Positions 53,279-60,887 of a stretch of DNA of 64,000 nt are shown in pieces. The DNA comes from a virus. Below the pieces are notes generated by a model. The model worked only from the letters and a program-made list of their open reading frames with translations, had not been told where the DNA came from and searched no databases. Position 1 is the first letter of the stretch. The number at the start of each line of letters is the position of its first letter. The DNA is taken from positions 120,931 through 184,930 of the IMG/VR virus record IMGVR_UViG_3300023172_000008; one strand, 5' to 3'. Position numbers and translations under genes: made by a program.

Positions 53279-53284
53279 ATAATA

Positions 53285-53854
53285 ATGCCTGATATTGATA
53301 TAGACTTTGCAAACAGAGATATTATCTTAGATAAGATAGAGCACCGTGTGGCAAAACTTTCTACAGGTAAGAAACATAATACAGGAGTGTATGTAACAGA
53401 ATGTCCCCATAACCCGATTGACAATGTTTCAACTATTGAATATGAAGAAGCAGAAGAAAGAGGATATTTTAAACTAGATTTTCTTAATGTTTCGATATAT
53501 AATGATATAAGAGATGAAGCACATCTCGATCACTTGATGAAGAAAGAGCCACTATGGGATTTACTCACGCACAAAGAATTCAGCGACAAATTATTTCACG
53601 TCGCAGGACACAATACAGTCTTACAAGAAATGAAACCATCGAACATACAACAACTAGCCGCAGTACTAGCAATGATACGTCCGGCGAAGAGACATTTGAT
53701 TGGACAACCGTGGGATACGGTGATGAGTCAAGTGTGGACGAAACCAACTGACGGCAGTTATTATTTTAAAAAGGCACACGCAGTTGCTTATGCTCATGCG
53801 ATAGTTGTACACATGAATCTGTTGTGCGAACAATTAGAAAAGGAAAAAGCATGA
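53285..53854 (+). CDS. Miniature DNA polymerase III alpha (DnaE)-like protein
   Basis: A 189-aa protein that lines up with the palm/finger core of bacterial C-family polymerases. MPDIDIDFANRDIILDKI matches the catalytic P-D-F-D-x-D-F motif, GYFKLDFLN (D65) matches the second catalytic K-F-D-F-L, QQLAAVLAMIRPAKR matches the helix before R-P-G, and YYFKKAHAVAYAHAI matches the fingers motif F-x-K-S-H-A-x-x-Y. All three catalytic Asp positions are kept, but the PHP, OB and beta-binding domains are absent and the palm insert is only ~57 residues. It may be active, regulatory or a remnant under selection. Function is not established. Confidence 0.72.
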   Translation: MPDIDIDFANRDIILDKIEHRVAKLSTGKKHNTGVYVTECPHNPIDNVSTIEYEEAEERGYFKLDFLNVSIYNDIRDEAHLDHLMKKEPLWDLLTHKEFSDKLFHVAGHNTVLQEMKPSNIQQLAAVLAMIRPAKRHLIGQPWDTVMSQVWTKPTDGSYYFKKAHAVAYAHAIVVHMNLLCEQLEKEKA

Positions 53855-54612
53855 CTACAGAAGTAACTTTCTTTACACAACATGAAGAACTAAAAGAAGC
53901 AATGCCACCAGTGCCAGCAAGTAAGTATTGGCCCGAATGGTTTAAGAACCAAGGCGGCGCAAAGAACTGGTCACTAGGTTCTGAAAAGAACGGCATGGCA
54001 CCAGATGGTAGTCATCAAGACGGATACCAAACAGTTAAAAGTTGTCCGGCAGTACTAGATGTATTGAATATGGGATATGTTATTCCGTTATGGTGCGACT
54101 ACAAAGTTAAACGTATTGAGAAAAACGAACATTGTCCACAAGGCATTGTTTGGCGTCTGCCGGCAGGACCTTTTAACAATATGTTCGGAGCGGCAACACA
54201 CCCGCATGAACAGATGGACGCTTATCCTTTTCCACCTGATACATTTGAAGGAACGTTTAAGTTACTAAACCCGTGGCAAGTAAAAACTCCTAAAGGTTAT
54301 AGTTGTTATGTTTGTGCTCCGCACTACAACAAGCACGGCAACTTAGAAGTTTTAAATGGCGTTATTGACACAGACATCTATCATGAACTACACGTAAACA
54401 CTTGGTTTACTGCTCCACTAGACGAGGAAGTATTGTTACCGATGGGTATGCCTATTGTGCAAATAATTCCTTTTAAACGTGAAGACTATGAGATGAAGGT
54501 TGAAGTGGGAGATCATCGATCAATGCATAATCGAGTTACACAGTTTATACACAATGCTATGTTTAAAGCACAGCACTATAGACCTAAACTAAGTCCGAAA
54601 TACTACAAGTAA
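53851..54612 (+). CDS. Hypothetical protein, paralogue of the 47772 protein
   Basis: A 253-aa protein beginning MTTEVTFFTQHEELKEAMPP; the ATG at 53851 overlaps the previous stop by 4 bases (ATGA). It shares PASKYWPEWFKNQGG, YQTVKSCPAVLDVLNMGYV, IPLWCDYKVKR and a late LPMGMPIVQIIPFKREDYEM with the 47772 protein. No enzyme family is assigned. The duplicates sit in separate operons, so they may act at different times. Confidence 0.62.
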   Translation: MTTEVTFFTQHEELKEAMPPVPASKYWPEWFKNQGGAKNWSLGSEKNGMAPDGSHQDGYQTVKSCPAVLDVLNMGYVIPLWCDYKVKRIEKNEHCPQGIVWRLPAGPFNNMFGAATHPHEQMDAYPFPPDTFEGTFKLLNPWQVKTPKGYSCYVCAPHYNKHGNLEVLNGVIDTDIYHELHVNTWFTAPLDEEVLLPMGMPIVQIIPFKREDYEMKVEVGDHRSMHNRVTQFIHNAMFKAQHYRPKLSPKYYK

Positions 54613-54984
54613 TTATTTTTTAGGTTTGCGTACTAGTTGAACACTTTTACGTTTTACCCTCTTTACTGCTAAGTTGCCTAAATTAACAACAGGCCCTGCT
54701 GTTACCTTTACATCTTTTGTATTCATGGTCATTAAGCAATGTCTAAATTTTGGAAATTCTCTAGGAAGAAAGATACTGATCGGTATTGTTCGGTTGCTTT
54801 CAAACCACCAAGTTTCGCCCATGTCTAGGAAGTGTTGCTTCTCAACATCTGTAGTTAAGTCTGTGTATACGTACATACTTGTAACGTAGTTGTCTTGATT
54901 GTTTATGATCCCGATATATTCATTGCCCCCGTACTGGACAATGCTTAGGAATGGAAATTTTTCTTCTATATCTTTTAATAGCAT
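54613..54984 (-). CDS. Hypothetical protein, minus strand
   Basis: A 123-aa protein, convergent with the 53851 gene. It starts MLLKDIEEKFPFLSIVQYGG, has DNYVTSMYVYTDLTTDVEKQ and PREFPKFRHCLMTMNTKD, and ends in a Lys/Arg-rich tail (VKRVKRKSVQLVRKPKK), suggesting nucleic-acid binding. It is the only minus-strand gene inside the replication block. Family not recognised. Confidence 0.62.
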   Translation of the reverse strand: MLLKDIEEKFPFLSIVQYGGNEYIGIINNQDNYVTSMYVYTDLTTDVEKQHFLDMGETWWFESNRTIPISIFLPREFPKFRHCLMTMNTKDVKVTAGPVVNLGNLAVKRVKRKSVQLVRKPKK

Positions 54985-54996
54985 GATTCTTTTTTA

Positions 54997-55004
54997 AATA
55001 AATA
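54997..55004 (+). promoter_or_regulatory. Late-promoter-like box (AATAAATA), leaderless geometry
   Basis: AATAAATACTGTTATG: the box is five bases from the ATG of a structural-type gene and no ribosome binding site is seen. It matches the T4 late consensus in 6 of 8 positions. Confidence 0.55.
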
Positions 55005-55009
55005 CTGTT

Positions 55010-55795
55010 ATGCAGTTAACATACAGATATTTAGCAACCAACAAAGCCATTCTCTCAGTAGATTTGGCTAGCAACATTACGGAGTATAAACCAGTGTACA
55101 GTAGACATTTACAGGTATATAGAGGTATTGACAATACCTTAACCTTTGAAATTAAAAATCACGATCAAAAATCTTTAAGTATTTTAAACACATACACACC
55201 TAAGTTTCAAGCATTTGATTCTAACGGCGATATGATTATAGAACGTACAGGAACTATTTTAGAAACAACTACTCCGAGCAAAGTTGGTCAATTTACTGTA
55301 ACAATTACTGCTAATGATCTGTTAAATGTAGAACATCAATTTGTTAGTTATAATGTACATCTAATGGATTCAAATAACAATAATGTACTAACGTATGCTA
55401 ATTCACATTTTGAATCTGCAGGTACAATCCAAATTGTTGCTAATGCTTTTCCTGGACCAAGTGACCCGCATAGTGTTTCAACATTTAATGAAACAGGTGT
55501 TGGCACAGGAATCTTTTACAGTGAAGCAATAGATGCCCATCCGGCAAAGAACGGAAACGAAGCATTACATACTGCCGCTGTATACACTACAGGGTTTCAA
55601 GGCGATGTAACTATCCAAGGTACTTTGGATAATCAAGTTAGTGGTGCAACCAATTGGGGTGATATCACAACACTCAATTTAAATAATCCTACAAAACCAG
55701 AATACGTTAACTTTAATGGAGTGTATTCACATCTTAGAGTTAAAATGGAAAACAAAGTTTCTGGAACAATTGATAAAATTTTAGTCAGAAACTAG
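55010..55795 (+). CDS. Virion structural protein (Ig-like/BppU-like N-terminus)
   Basis: A 261-aa beta-rich protein. The N-terminal ~130 residues (LQVYRGIDNTLTFEIKNHDQ; TPSKVGQFTVTITANDL) resemble the Ig-like BppU domains of baseplate proteins. The C-terminal part (GDVTIQGTLDNQVSGATNWG; NGVYSHLRVKMENKVSGTID) resembles a domain common in marine phage virion proteins. It has a late promoter although it sits among replication genes. Exact role unknown. Confidence 0.62.
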   Translation: MQLTYRYLATNKAILSVDLASNITEYKPVYSRHLQVYRGIDNTLTFEIKNHDQKSLSILNTYTPKFQAFDSNGDMIIERTGTILETTTPSKVGQFTVTITANDLLNVEHQFVSYNVHLMDSNNNNVLTYANSHFESAGTIQIVANAFPGPSDPHSVSTFNETGVGTGIFYSEAIDAHPAKNGNEALHTAAVYTTGFQGDVTIQGTLDNQVSGATNWGDITTLNLNNPTKPEYVNFNGVYSHLRVKMENKVSGTIDKILVRN

Positions 55796-55824
55796 TTGAC
55801 TTTATACTAAAGAGATACTATACT
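55796..55824 (+). promoter_or_regulatory. Sigma70-type promoter, leaderless geometry (primase)
   Basis: TTGACT (55796-55801), 17-base spacer, TATACT (55819-55824), ATG 7 bases later and no ribosome binding site. The -35 begins one base after the TAG stop of the upstream structural gene. Confidence 0.82.
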
Positions 55825-55831
55825 ATATAGT

Positions 55832-56839
55832 ATGAGTGGTCTAGTATATGAAACAATCTTATCGCACCTTCCGCATAAACGGAAAACAACCCCTTCTGGT
55901 TGGACATCGTTCAATGCACCTTGTTGTGTGCATAATGGAACGTCAGCAGATACTAGACAACGTGGCGGACTAATTAAAAATGGTGATGACGGTGTAAGTT
56001 ATCATTGCTTCAACTGTGGATTCAAAGCAAGTTGGAATAAAGGTAGAAAACTATCTCACAAGATGCGTAGACTACTGCAATGGCTTAATGTTTCCGATGA
56101 CACTATTAATAAATTAGCATTGGCTGTTTTACAATTCCAAGAGAACATAGACCACTCTCAAATAGTAGAACTGCCAAAGTTTAACGAAGTGCCACTACCT
56201 GATAGTGCAAGACAAATCAACCAATGGGACGATTACAAGGCACTAGAACCAACAGGTATGGATAGTAATCTTGTTAAAGTGTTTGAATATCTTAGAACAA
56301 GAAAACTAAACACAGACGATTATCCGTTTTACTGGACGCCTGAACTTGGCTATCGTGATAGGGTAATTATTCCTTTCTTTTATGAAAAGAAAATCGTAGG
56401 CTGGACTGCTCGTACTATTTTACCTAATAAACAACCAAAGTATCTAAGTGAACAACAACCAGGATATGTTTTTAACTTAGATGAACAAAATTACAATAGA
56501 CTATTTACTGTAGTTGTTGAAGGTCCTATTGATGCTATACATATTGATGGCGTAGCACTAATGGGTAGCGAAGTCAAAGATCAACAGGCTCTACTACTAA
56601 AATCTTTAAATAAAGAAGTAATACTAGTACCTGATAGAGATGATAAAGGTAAACAATTAGTAGAACGTGCAATAGAATTAGGTTGGTCGGTTAGTATGCC
56701 AGACTGGTCTGAGGACGTAAAAGATGTAAACGATGCTGTTGAAAAATATGGTAGAGTTTATACTTTGCATTCAATTATAATGCAAAAAGAAACTAATGAG
56801 TTAAAAATTAAACTTAGGAGCAAACAATGGTTTGGTTAA
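55832..56839 (+). CDS. gp61: DNA primase (T4 gp61-like)
   Basis: A 335-aa DnaG-type primase, close to T4 gp61 (342). The N-terminus has a zinc-finger-like region: SFNAPCCVHNGTS and VSYHCFNCGFKASWNKG. The TOPRIM core has VVEGPIDAIHIDGVALMG (E near residue 230) and VILVPDRDDKGKQ (D-x-D near 267). WTPELGYRDRVIIPFFYEKK and IVGWTARTI precede it. It makes RNA primers for lagging-strand synthesis with gp41. Confidence 0.88.
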   Translation: MSGLVYETILSHLPHKRKTTPSGWTSFNAPCCVHNGTSADTRQRGGLIKNGDDGVSYHCFNCGFKASWNKGRKLSHKMRRLLQWLNVSDDTINKLALAVLQFQENIDHSQIVELPKFNEVPLPDSARQINQWDDYKALEPTGMDSNLVKVFEYLRTRKLNTDDYPFYWTPELGYRDRVIIPFFYEKKIVGWTARTILPNKQPKYLSEQQPGYVFNLDEQNYNRLFTVVVEGPIDAIHIDGVALMGSEVKDQQALLLKSLNKEVILVPDRDDKGKQLVERAIELGWSVSMPDWSEDVKDVNDAVEKYGRVYTLHSIIMQKETNELKIKLRSKQWFG

Positions 56840-56949
56840 AAAATATCATTACTTGGCCTGTGCGTCAGTTCAAGAAATGGAATGAAAACAGAAAATTTAA
56901 AAAGAAGATTAAAGAACTACAAAAGAAAGATCCGTTTATCTATAAATGA
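56827..56949 (+). CDS. Small basic protein (40 aa)
   Basis: A short gene with a TAGGAG site 7 bases before its ATG, starting inside the primase gene and ending with a TGA that overlaps the next ATG (ATGA). The product starts MVWLKNIITWPVRQFKKWN and is Lys/Arg-rich (KKKIKELQKKD). Coupling at both ends supports a real gene. It may be an amphipathic or nucleic-acid-binding peptide. Confidence 0.6.
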   Translation: MVWLKNIITWPVRQFKKWNENRKFKKKIKELQKKDPFIYK

Positions 56950-57611
56950 GTTACAATGTACTAAGACCGTTCGGTCCAACAATATATAAAAGTAAACTAA
57001 CTGCTGACGAAGTAGTTTGGTTACAGGAAGTTGCGTTAGAATCTGCAAAACGCAAACAGCCTCGCGGTCACGAACTAGCAGGCAATATTGCTGAACAGTA
57101 CAAGGGTATATTTAACGATGATCAGAAGTTTGGCTTTATGAGATTTGTACATACTCATGTAGCAAACTTTATGTCTGAAGAAATAAAAAGACAAAACGAA
57201 TATGTTATTAATCCTATGAACGATGAAGTTGATTGGGAAACTCTACGTTTCCATCTTGCTACAGGTCCTTGGATTAATTTTCAAAAAGCAAACGAATTTA
57301 ATCCTATACACAGTCACAATGGTATGTTAAGTGCAGTAGTGTATATTGATGTGCCAGAAGAAATAAAAGAAGAAGCAAACGATGGGTTATTAACAAACAT
57401 GAGATGCCCTGGACAGATTGAATTTGCTTACGGCAGTGACGTATTAGGATCATCAGGAACACATAAAGTGATTCCTGAAACAGGCGATGTACTACTCTTT
57501 CACGCAGGATTGAAACACACGGTTTATCCTTTTAAATCTGATGTCACAAGAGTAAGTATGTCTTTTAATGTATTTGACATCAGTTACGGAAAGGAGGCAA
57601 CTAATGAGTGA
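56946..57611 (+). CDS. 2OG-Fe(II) oxygenase (TIGR02466-type)
   Basis: A 221-aa protein typical of marine T4-like phages: RPFGPTIYKSKLTADEVV at the N-terminus, NEFNPIHSHNGMLSAVVYI with the first iron His, PGQIEFAYGSD, then TGDVLLFHAGLKHTVYPF with the distal His, and VTRVSMSFNV with the 2OG-binding Arg. These are all the marks of TIGR02466. Target unknown; phage oxygenases may act on nucleotides, proteins or host metabolites. Confidence 0.85.
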   Translation: MSYNVLRPFGPTIYKSKLTADEVVWLQEVALESAKRKQPRGHELAGNIAEQYKGIFNDDQKFGFMRFVHTHVANFMSEEIKRQNEYVINPMNDEVDWETLRFHLATGPWINFQKANEFNPIHSHNGMLSAVVYIDVPEEIKEEANDGLLTNMRCPGQIEFAYGSDVLGSSGTHKVIPETGDVLLFHAGLKHTVYPFKSDVTRVSMSFNVFDISYGKEATNE

Positions 57612-57846
57612 AATTAAACAAGGAATATTTAATTTACTTAAACGTTTAATTGCAGGAAGTTCGTTAGGGTTAGCCGTAGTATATACTGTAGGACATATCG
57701 TAATTGCAATGTTTTGTAATAGATTAATCACAGGCGCCGCACTAGAACTTGCCGCAGTCGATGCCATTGTAGAACCAATCGTAAATGGAGTTTGGTTTTA
57801 TATTTTACATTCGGCATATAAAAAATATCAACAAGGAGTAAACTAA
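57604..57846 (+). CDS. Small two-segment membrane protein (DUF2061-like)
   Basis: An 80-aa protein with two hydrophobic segments: AGSSLGLAVVYTVGHIVIAM and ALELAAVDAIVEPIVNGVWF. The pattern ITGAALELA...VNGVWFYILHSAYK resembles DUF2061 membrane proteins. It overlaps the oxygenase by 8 bases with an AAGGAGG site just upstream, and lies directly upstream of clpP (gap of 0). Function unknown. Confidence 0.65.
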   Translation: MSEIKQGIFNLLKRLIAGSSLGLAVVYTVGHIVIAMFCNRLITGAALELAAVDAIVEPIVNGVWFYILHSAYKKYQQGVN

Positions 57847-58467
57847 ATGTCAACATTAATACCTATGGTAGTTGAACAAACAAGTAAAGGCGAAAGAGCA
57901 TATGACATTTATAGTCGTTTGCTTAAGGATCGTATTGTAATGCTTAATGGACCAGTAGAAGATGTTATGGCTAATTCAGTTGTAGCACAGATGCTGTTCT
58001 TAGAAAGTGAAGATCCAGCAAAAGCAATTAACTTGTATATTAACAGTCCAGGTGGTCAAGTAACAGCAGGTCTTGCTATCTATGATACTATGCAGTATAT
58101 TAAATGTCCTGTGCGTACTATTGTAATGGGCCAAGCGGCATCGATGGGGTCATTCCTAGCACAAGCAGGGGAGCCAGGACATCGTATTGTACTACCTGAA
58201 TCACGTACAATGATTCACAGAGTAAGTTCAGGAACAAGAGGTACAGGCGGTAGTGTGTACGTACAAGAACTTGAAATGGAAGATAACATTAGACACTTAC
58301 AAGAGTCTAAACGTATTAACGAACGATTGGTTGAGTTGTATGCTAAACACAATTCAAAAGAAAAGACATACGAGGAACTGTTAGAGACAATGAAGTTTGA
58401 TACTTTCTTGTCAGCACAAGAAGCAGTCGACTATGGTCTTGCTGATCAGGTTGTGGAGAAAAGATAA
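57847..58467 (+). CDS. clpP: ClpP-type serine protease
   Basis: A 206-aa ClpP with the full catalytic triad: Ser99 ([11 protein letters not shown]), His124 (MIHRVSSG, where bacterial ClpP has MIHQP) and Asp185 ([12 protein letters not shown]). The N-terminal region has [20 protein letters not shown] and [15 protein letters not shown]-like sequence; the handle region has [20 protein letters not shown]. Bacterial ClpP pairs with ClpX or ClpA; no Clp ATPase is in the window, so it likely uses the host ATPase. A role in host-protein turnover or capsid maturation is possible. Confidence 0.93.
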   Translation: MSTLIPMVVEQTSKGERAYDIYSRLLKDRIVMLNGPVEDVMANSVVAQMLFLESEDPAKAINLYINSPGGQVTAGLAIYDTMQYIKCPVRTIVMGQAASMGSFLAQAGEPGHRIVLPESRTMIHRVSSGTRGTGGSVYVQELEMEDNIRHLQESKRINERLVELYAKHNSKEKTYEELLETMKFDTFLSAQEAVDYGLADQVVEKR

Positions 58468-59456
58468 TGATTACTTGGGGAATGGTAGGTAACAGTCACG
58501 ATGCATCGCTGGCTGTTTTCAAAGACGGGTTTTTAGTTTGGGCAAGTACCGCTAACAAGTTTAGTGATGTGCCAAACGATCCTAAACATTCCCCAATACA
58601 AATTCAAACAGCAATACAAAGTTATGGCAAGCCTGACTTAGTAGTATGGTATGAAAAGCCTTTGTTAAAATCATTTAGACAATGGCGAGCAGGCCAAGGC
58701 AGTTTCTTAAGTTGTGTAAAAGAAAATAATATTGAAAAGTATCTTGCAGACTTAGGCATTGACTGTCCTGTAAAATATATGCAACACCATCATAGCCATG
58801 CGGCATATGGTTACTATACACAAGGCATTCCTAAAGCAACTGTCATGTGTTTAGACAGCATTGGTGAGTTTGAATGTTTTACTATTTGGTCTGGTGATTC
58901 TAATAGAAAACTAAAGAAAGTTTATTCACAAAGTTATCCACATAGTATTGGATTATTTTATAGTGCTATGACAATGCGTTGTGGATTTAAACCTAATGCA
59001 GAAGAATACAAAATTAGTGAAGCAGGAAGAGATATTGCTATTACAGAAAACTTATCATTAATAAATGATCTAATCAAAACATTTATCGACGGACCGTTAG
59101 ATGGATCTAAACCAGGTGTTAAGTTTAAACACAACCTACACAAAGGTTGCCAATGGTATAGACCTGACCTAACTACAGAAGATGATATGAAAAGACTTGC
59201 TAATGCTACCCAAAGTGTTTTTGAAATGATTGTTAAGTCTAGTGCTAAATGGTGTACCGAAAACTTACCAAATCGGGATTTAATTGTAACAGGCGGTTGT
59301 GCGTTAAATAGAGATGCAATGGACCAACTAAGAGAAACATGGAATAGTGTATATGTTCCACCTAACCCGGGTGACCCAGGAAGTTGCATTGGCGCTGTAT
59401 TAGCAATGGATAAAAAGACTATTGACTTTAACCCTAACGTATGGTATAATAACTAA
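58467..59456 (+). CDS. Half-length carbamoyltransferase-like protein (Kae1-like domain only)
   Basis: A 329-aa protein with only the N-terminal ASKHA/Kae1-like domain of NodU carbamoyltransferases. It starts WGMVGNSHDASLAVFKDG, has metal-type QHHHSHAAYGYY near residue 107, MCLDSIGEFECFTIW, and VTGGCALNRDAMDQL with PPNPGDPGSCIGAVLA. The C-terminal YrdC-like domain (GPRALGNR) is missing, so carbamoyl-AMP formation would need another protein. It overlaps clpP by one base and carries the gp41 promoter in its last codons. Confidence 0.8.
   Translation: MITWGMVGNSHDASLAVFKDGFLVWASTANKFSDVPNDPKHSPIQIQTAIQSYGKPDLVVWYEKPLLKSFRQWRAGQGSFLSCVKENNIEKYLADLGIDCPVKYMQHHHSHAAYGYYTQGIPKATVMCLDSIGEFECFTIWSGDSNRKLKKVYSQSYPHSIGLFYSAMTMRCGFKPNAEEYKISEAGRDIAITENLSLINDLIKTFIDGPLDGSKPGVKFKHNLHKGCQWYRPDLTTEDDMKRLANATQSVFEMIVKSSAKWCTENLPNRDLIVTGGCALNRDAMDQLRETWNSVYVPPNPGDPGSCIGAVLAMDKKTIDFNPNVWYNN
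59422..59450 (+). promoter_or_regulatory. Sigma70-type promoter, leaderless geometry (gp41)
   Basis: TTGACT (59422-59427), 17-base spacer, TATAAT (59445-59450), inside the end of the carbamoyltransferase-like gene. The gp41 ATG is 6 bases later and no ribosome binding site is seen. Confidence 0.85.
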
Positions 59457-60887
59457 ATGAAGCAAAACGTTGACTACGGATTCGATATCCAAAAAACATA
59501 TTTAGAAATGATGTTAAGTGACGCAGAAACATTTGTGCGTTGCCAAGGTATCTTTGATCCAAGTTTATTCGATAGAAAAATACAACCACAAGCAGAGTTT
59601 ATTAAAAACTTTGTCAACGAACACAACACACTTCCAACAGAAAAGATTGTAAACGCACAAGGACAAGTTAAGTTTGAGATTCCAACAGGACTTAATGAAC
59701 AACACTATGATTGGTTACTAGGTGACTTTGAAACATTTAGTAGACACAAAGCACTAGAACGTGCAATACTTGAAAGTGCTGACTTGCTTGAAAAAGGTGA
59801 GTATGGTCCAGTAGAACAAAAAGTAAAAGACGCAGTACAAATTGGTTTGCAAAAAGATCTAGGACTAGATTACTTTGCTGATCCTAAAGGTAGACTACAA
59901 GGACTAAAAGATAACAACGGACAAGTAAGTACTGGTTGGGAAAGTTTAGACAAGAAACTATTTGGTGGATTTAACAAAGGTGAACTAAACATCTTTGCAG
60001 GTGGTTCAGGTGCAGGTAAATCTTTGTTCCTAGCAAACTTAGGTGTTAACTGGGCACTACAAGGAATGAACGTAGTTTACTTAACACTTGAATTGAGTGA
60101 GAAGTTAGTTGCTATGCGTGTAGATAGTATGACTACAGATATACCAAGCAGAGAGATTTTTAGAGACTTAGATAATGTTGAGATGAAAGTCAAGATGATT
60201 GGCAAGAAGTCTGGAGCATTTCAAATCAAATATATGCCAAGTGGTAAGACTGCAAATGATATTAGAAGTTTTATTAAAGAGTATGAAATTAAAACAAACA
60301 AAAAGATTGATGTATTGTTAATTGACTACTTAGACTTGTTAATGCCAATTGGACAAAGAATTAGTGCAGAGAATTTGTTTATTAAAGACAAGTATGTATC
60401 AGAAGAACTACGTAACCTAGCAATGGAATTAGGTTGTATCTTTGTTACAGCATCACAGTTGAACAGAGCATCTGTAGAAGAAATTGAATTTGATCACAGT
60501 CACATCAGTGGTGGATTGAGTAAGATCCAAACTGCTGATAACGTGATCGGTATCTTTACAAGTAGAGCAATGCGTGAGCGTGGACGTTATCAAATACAGT
60601 TAATGAAAACAAGAAGTAGTAGTGGTGTAGGTAGTAAGATTGATTTAGAATTTAATATTGATACACTACGTATTACAGATCTTGATGACGATGACGATGC
60701 AGGATATTCAAATAACTCTAGTCCAATCATGAGTACACTTAAAAGAGGATCAACAGTAACACAAGATTTAAATCCAGATGAACCTAAAGATCCAGCACAA
60801 GGTACTACTGCTCCAAAAGTAAGAGCAGAAACAGACAGTACTAAACTTAGACAGTTCTTAAATAATTTAGATAATGACGAGGAATAA
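59457..60887 (+). CDS. gp41: Replicative helicase (T4 gp41-like, DnaB family)
   Basis: A 476-aa hexameric helicase (T4 gp41 is 475). Walker A GSGAGKS is at residues 183-189 after FNKGELNIFAGG, Walker B is KIDVLLIDYLDLLMP (D290), with the H3-type TASQLNRASVEE and an arginine-finger region TADNVIGIFTSRAMRERGRY. The acidic C-terminal tail resembles that of gp41. It works with the gp61 primase just upstream. Confidence 0.93.
   Translation: MKQNVDYGFDIQKTYLEMMLSDAETFVRCQGIFDPSLFDRKIQPQAEFIKNFVNEHNTLPTEKIVNAQGQVKFEIPTGLNEQHYDWLLGDFETFSRHKALERAILESADLLEKGEYGPVEQKVKDAVQIGLQKDLGLDYFADPKGRLQGLKDNNGQVSTGWESLDKKLFGGFNKGELNIFAGGSGAGKSLFLANLGVNWALQGMNVVYLTLELSEKLVAMRVDSMTTDIPSREIFRDLDNVEMKVKMIGKKSGAFQIKYMPSGKTANDIRSFIKEYEIKTNKKIDVLLIDYLDLLMPIGQRISAENLFIKDKYVSEELRNLAMELGCIFVTASQLNRASVEEIEFDHSHISGGLSKIQTADNVIGIFTSRAMRERGRYQIQLMKTRSSSGVGSKIDLEFNIDTLRITDLDDDDDAGYSNNSSPIMSTLKRGSTVTQDLNPDEPKDPAQGTTAPKVRAETDSTKLRQFLNNLDNDEE

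Noticed and set aside
54674-54889. Plus-strand 71-residue frame opposite the 123-aa minus gene
   Set aside because: It lacks an RBS and a plausible start, and the minus-strand frame has the better protein composition.
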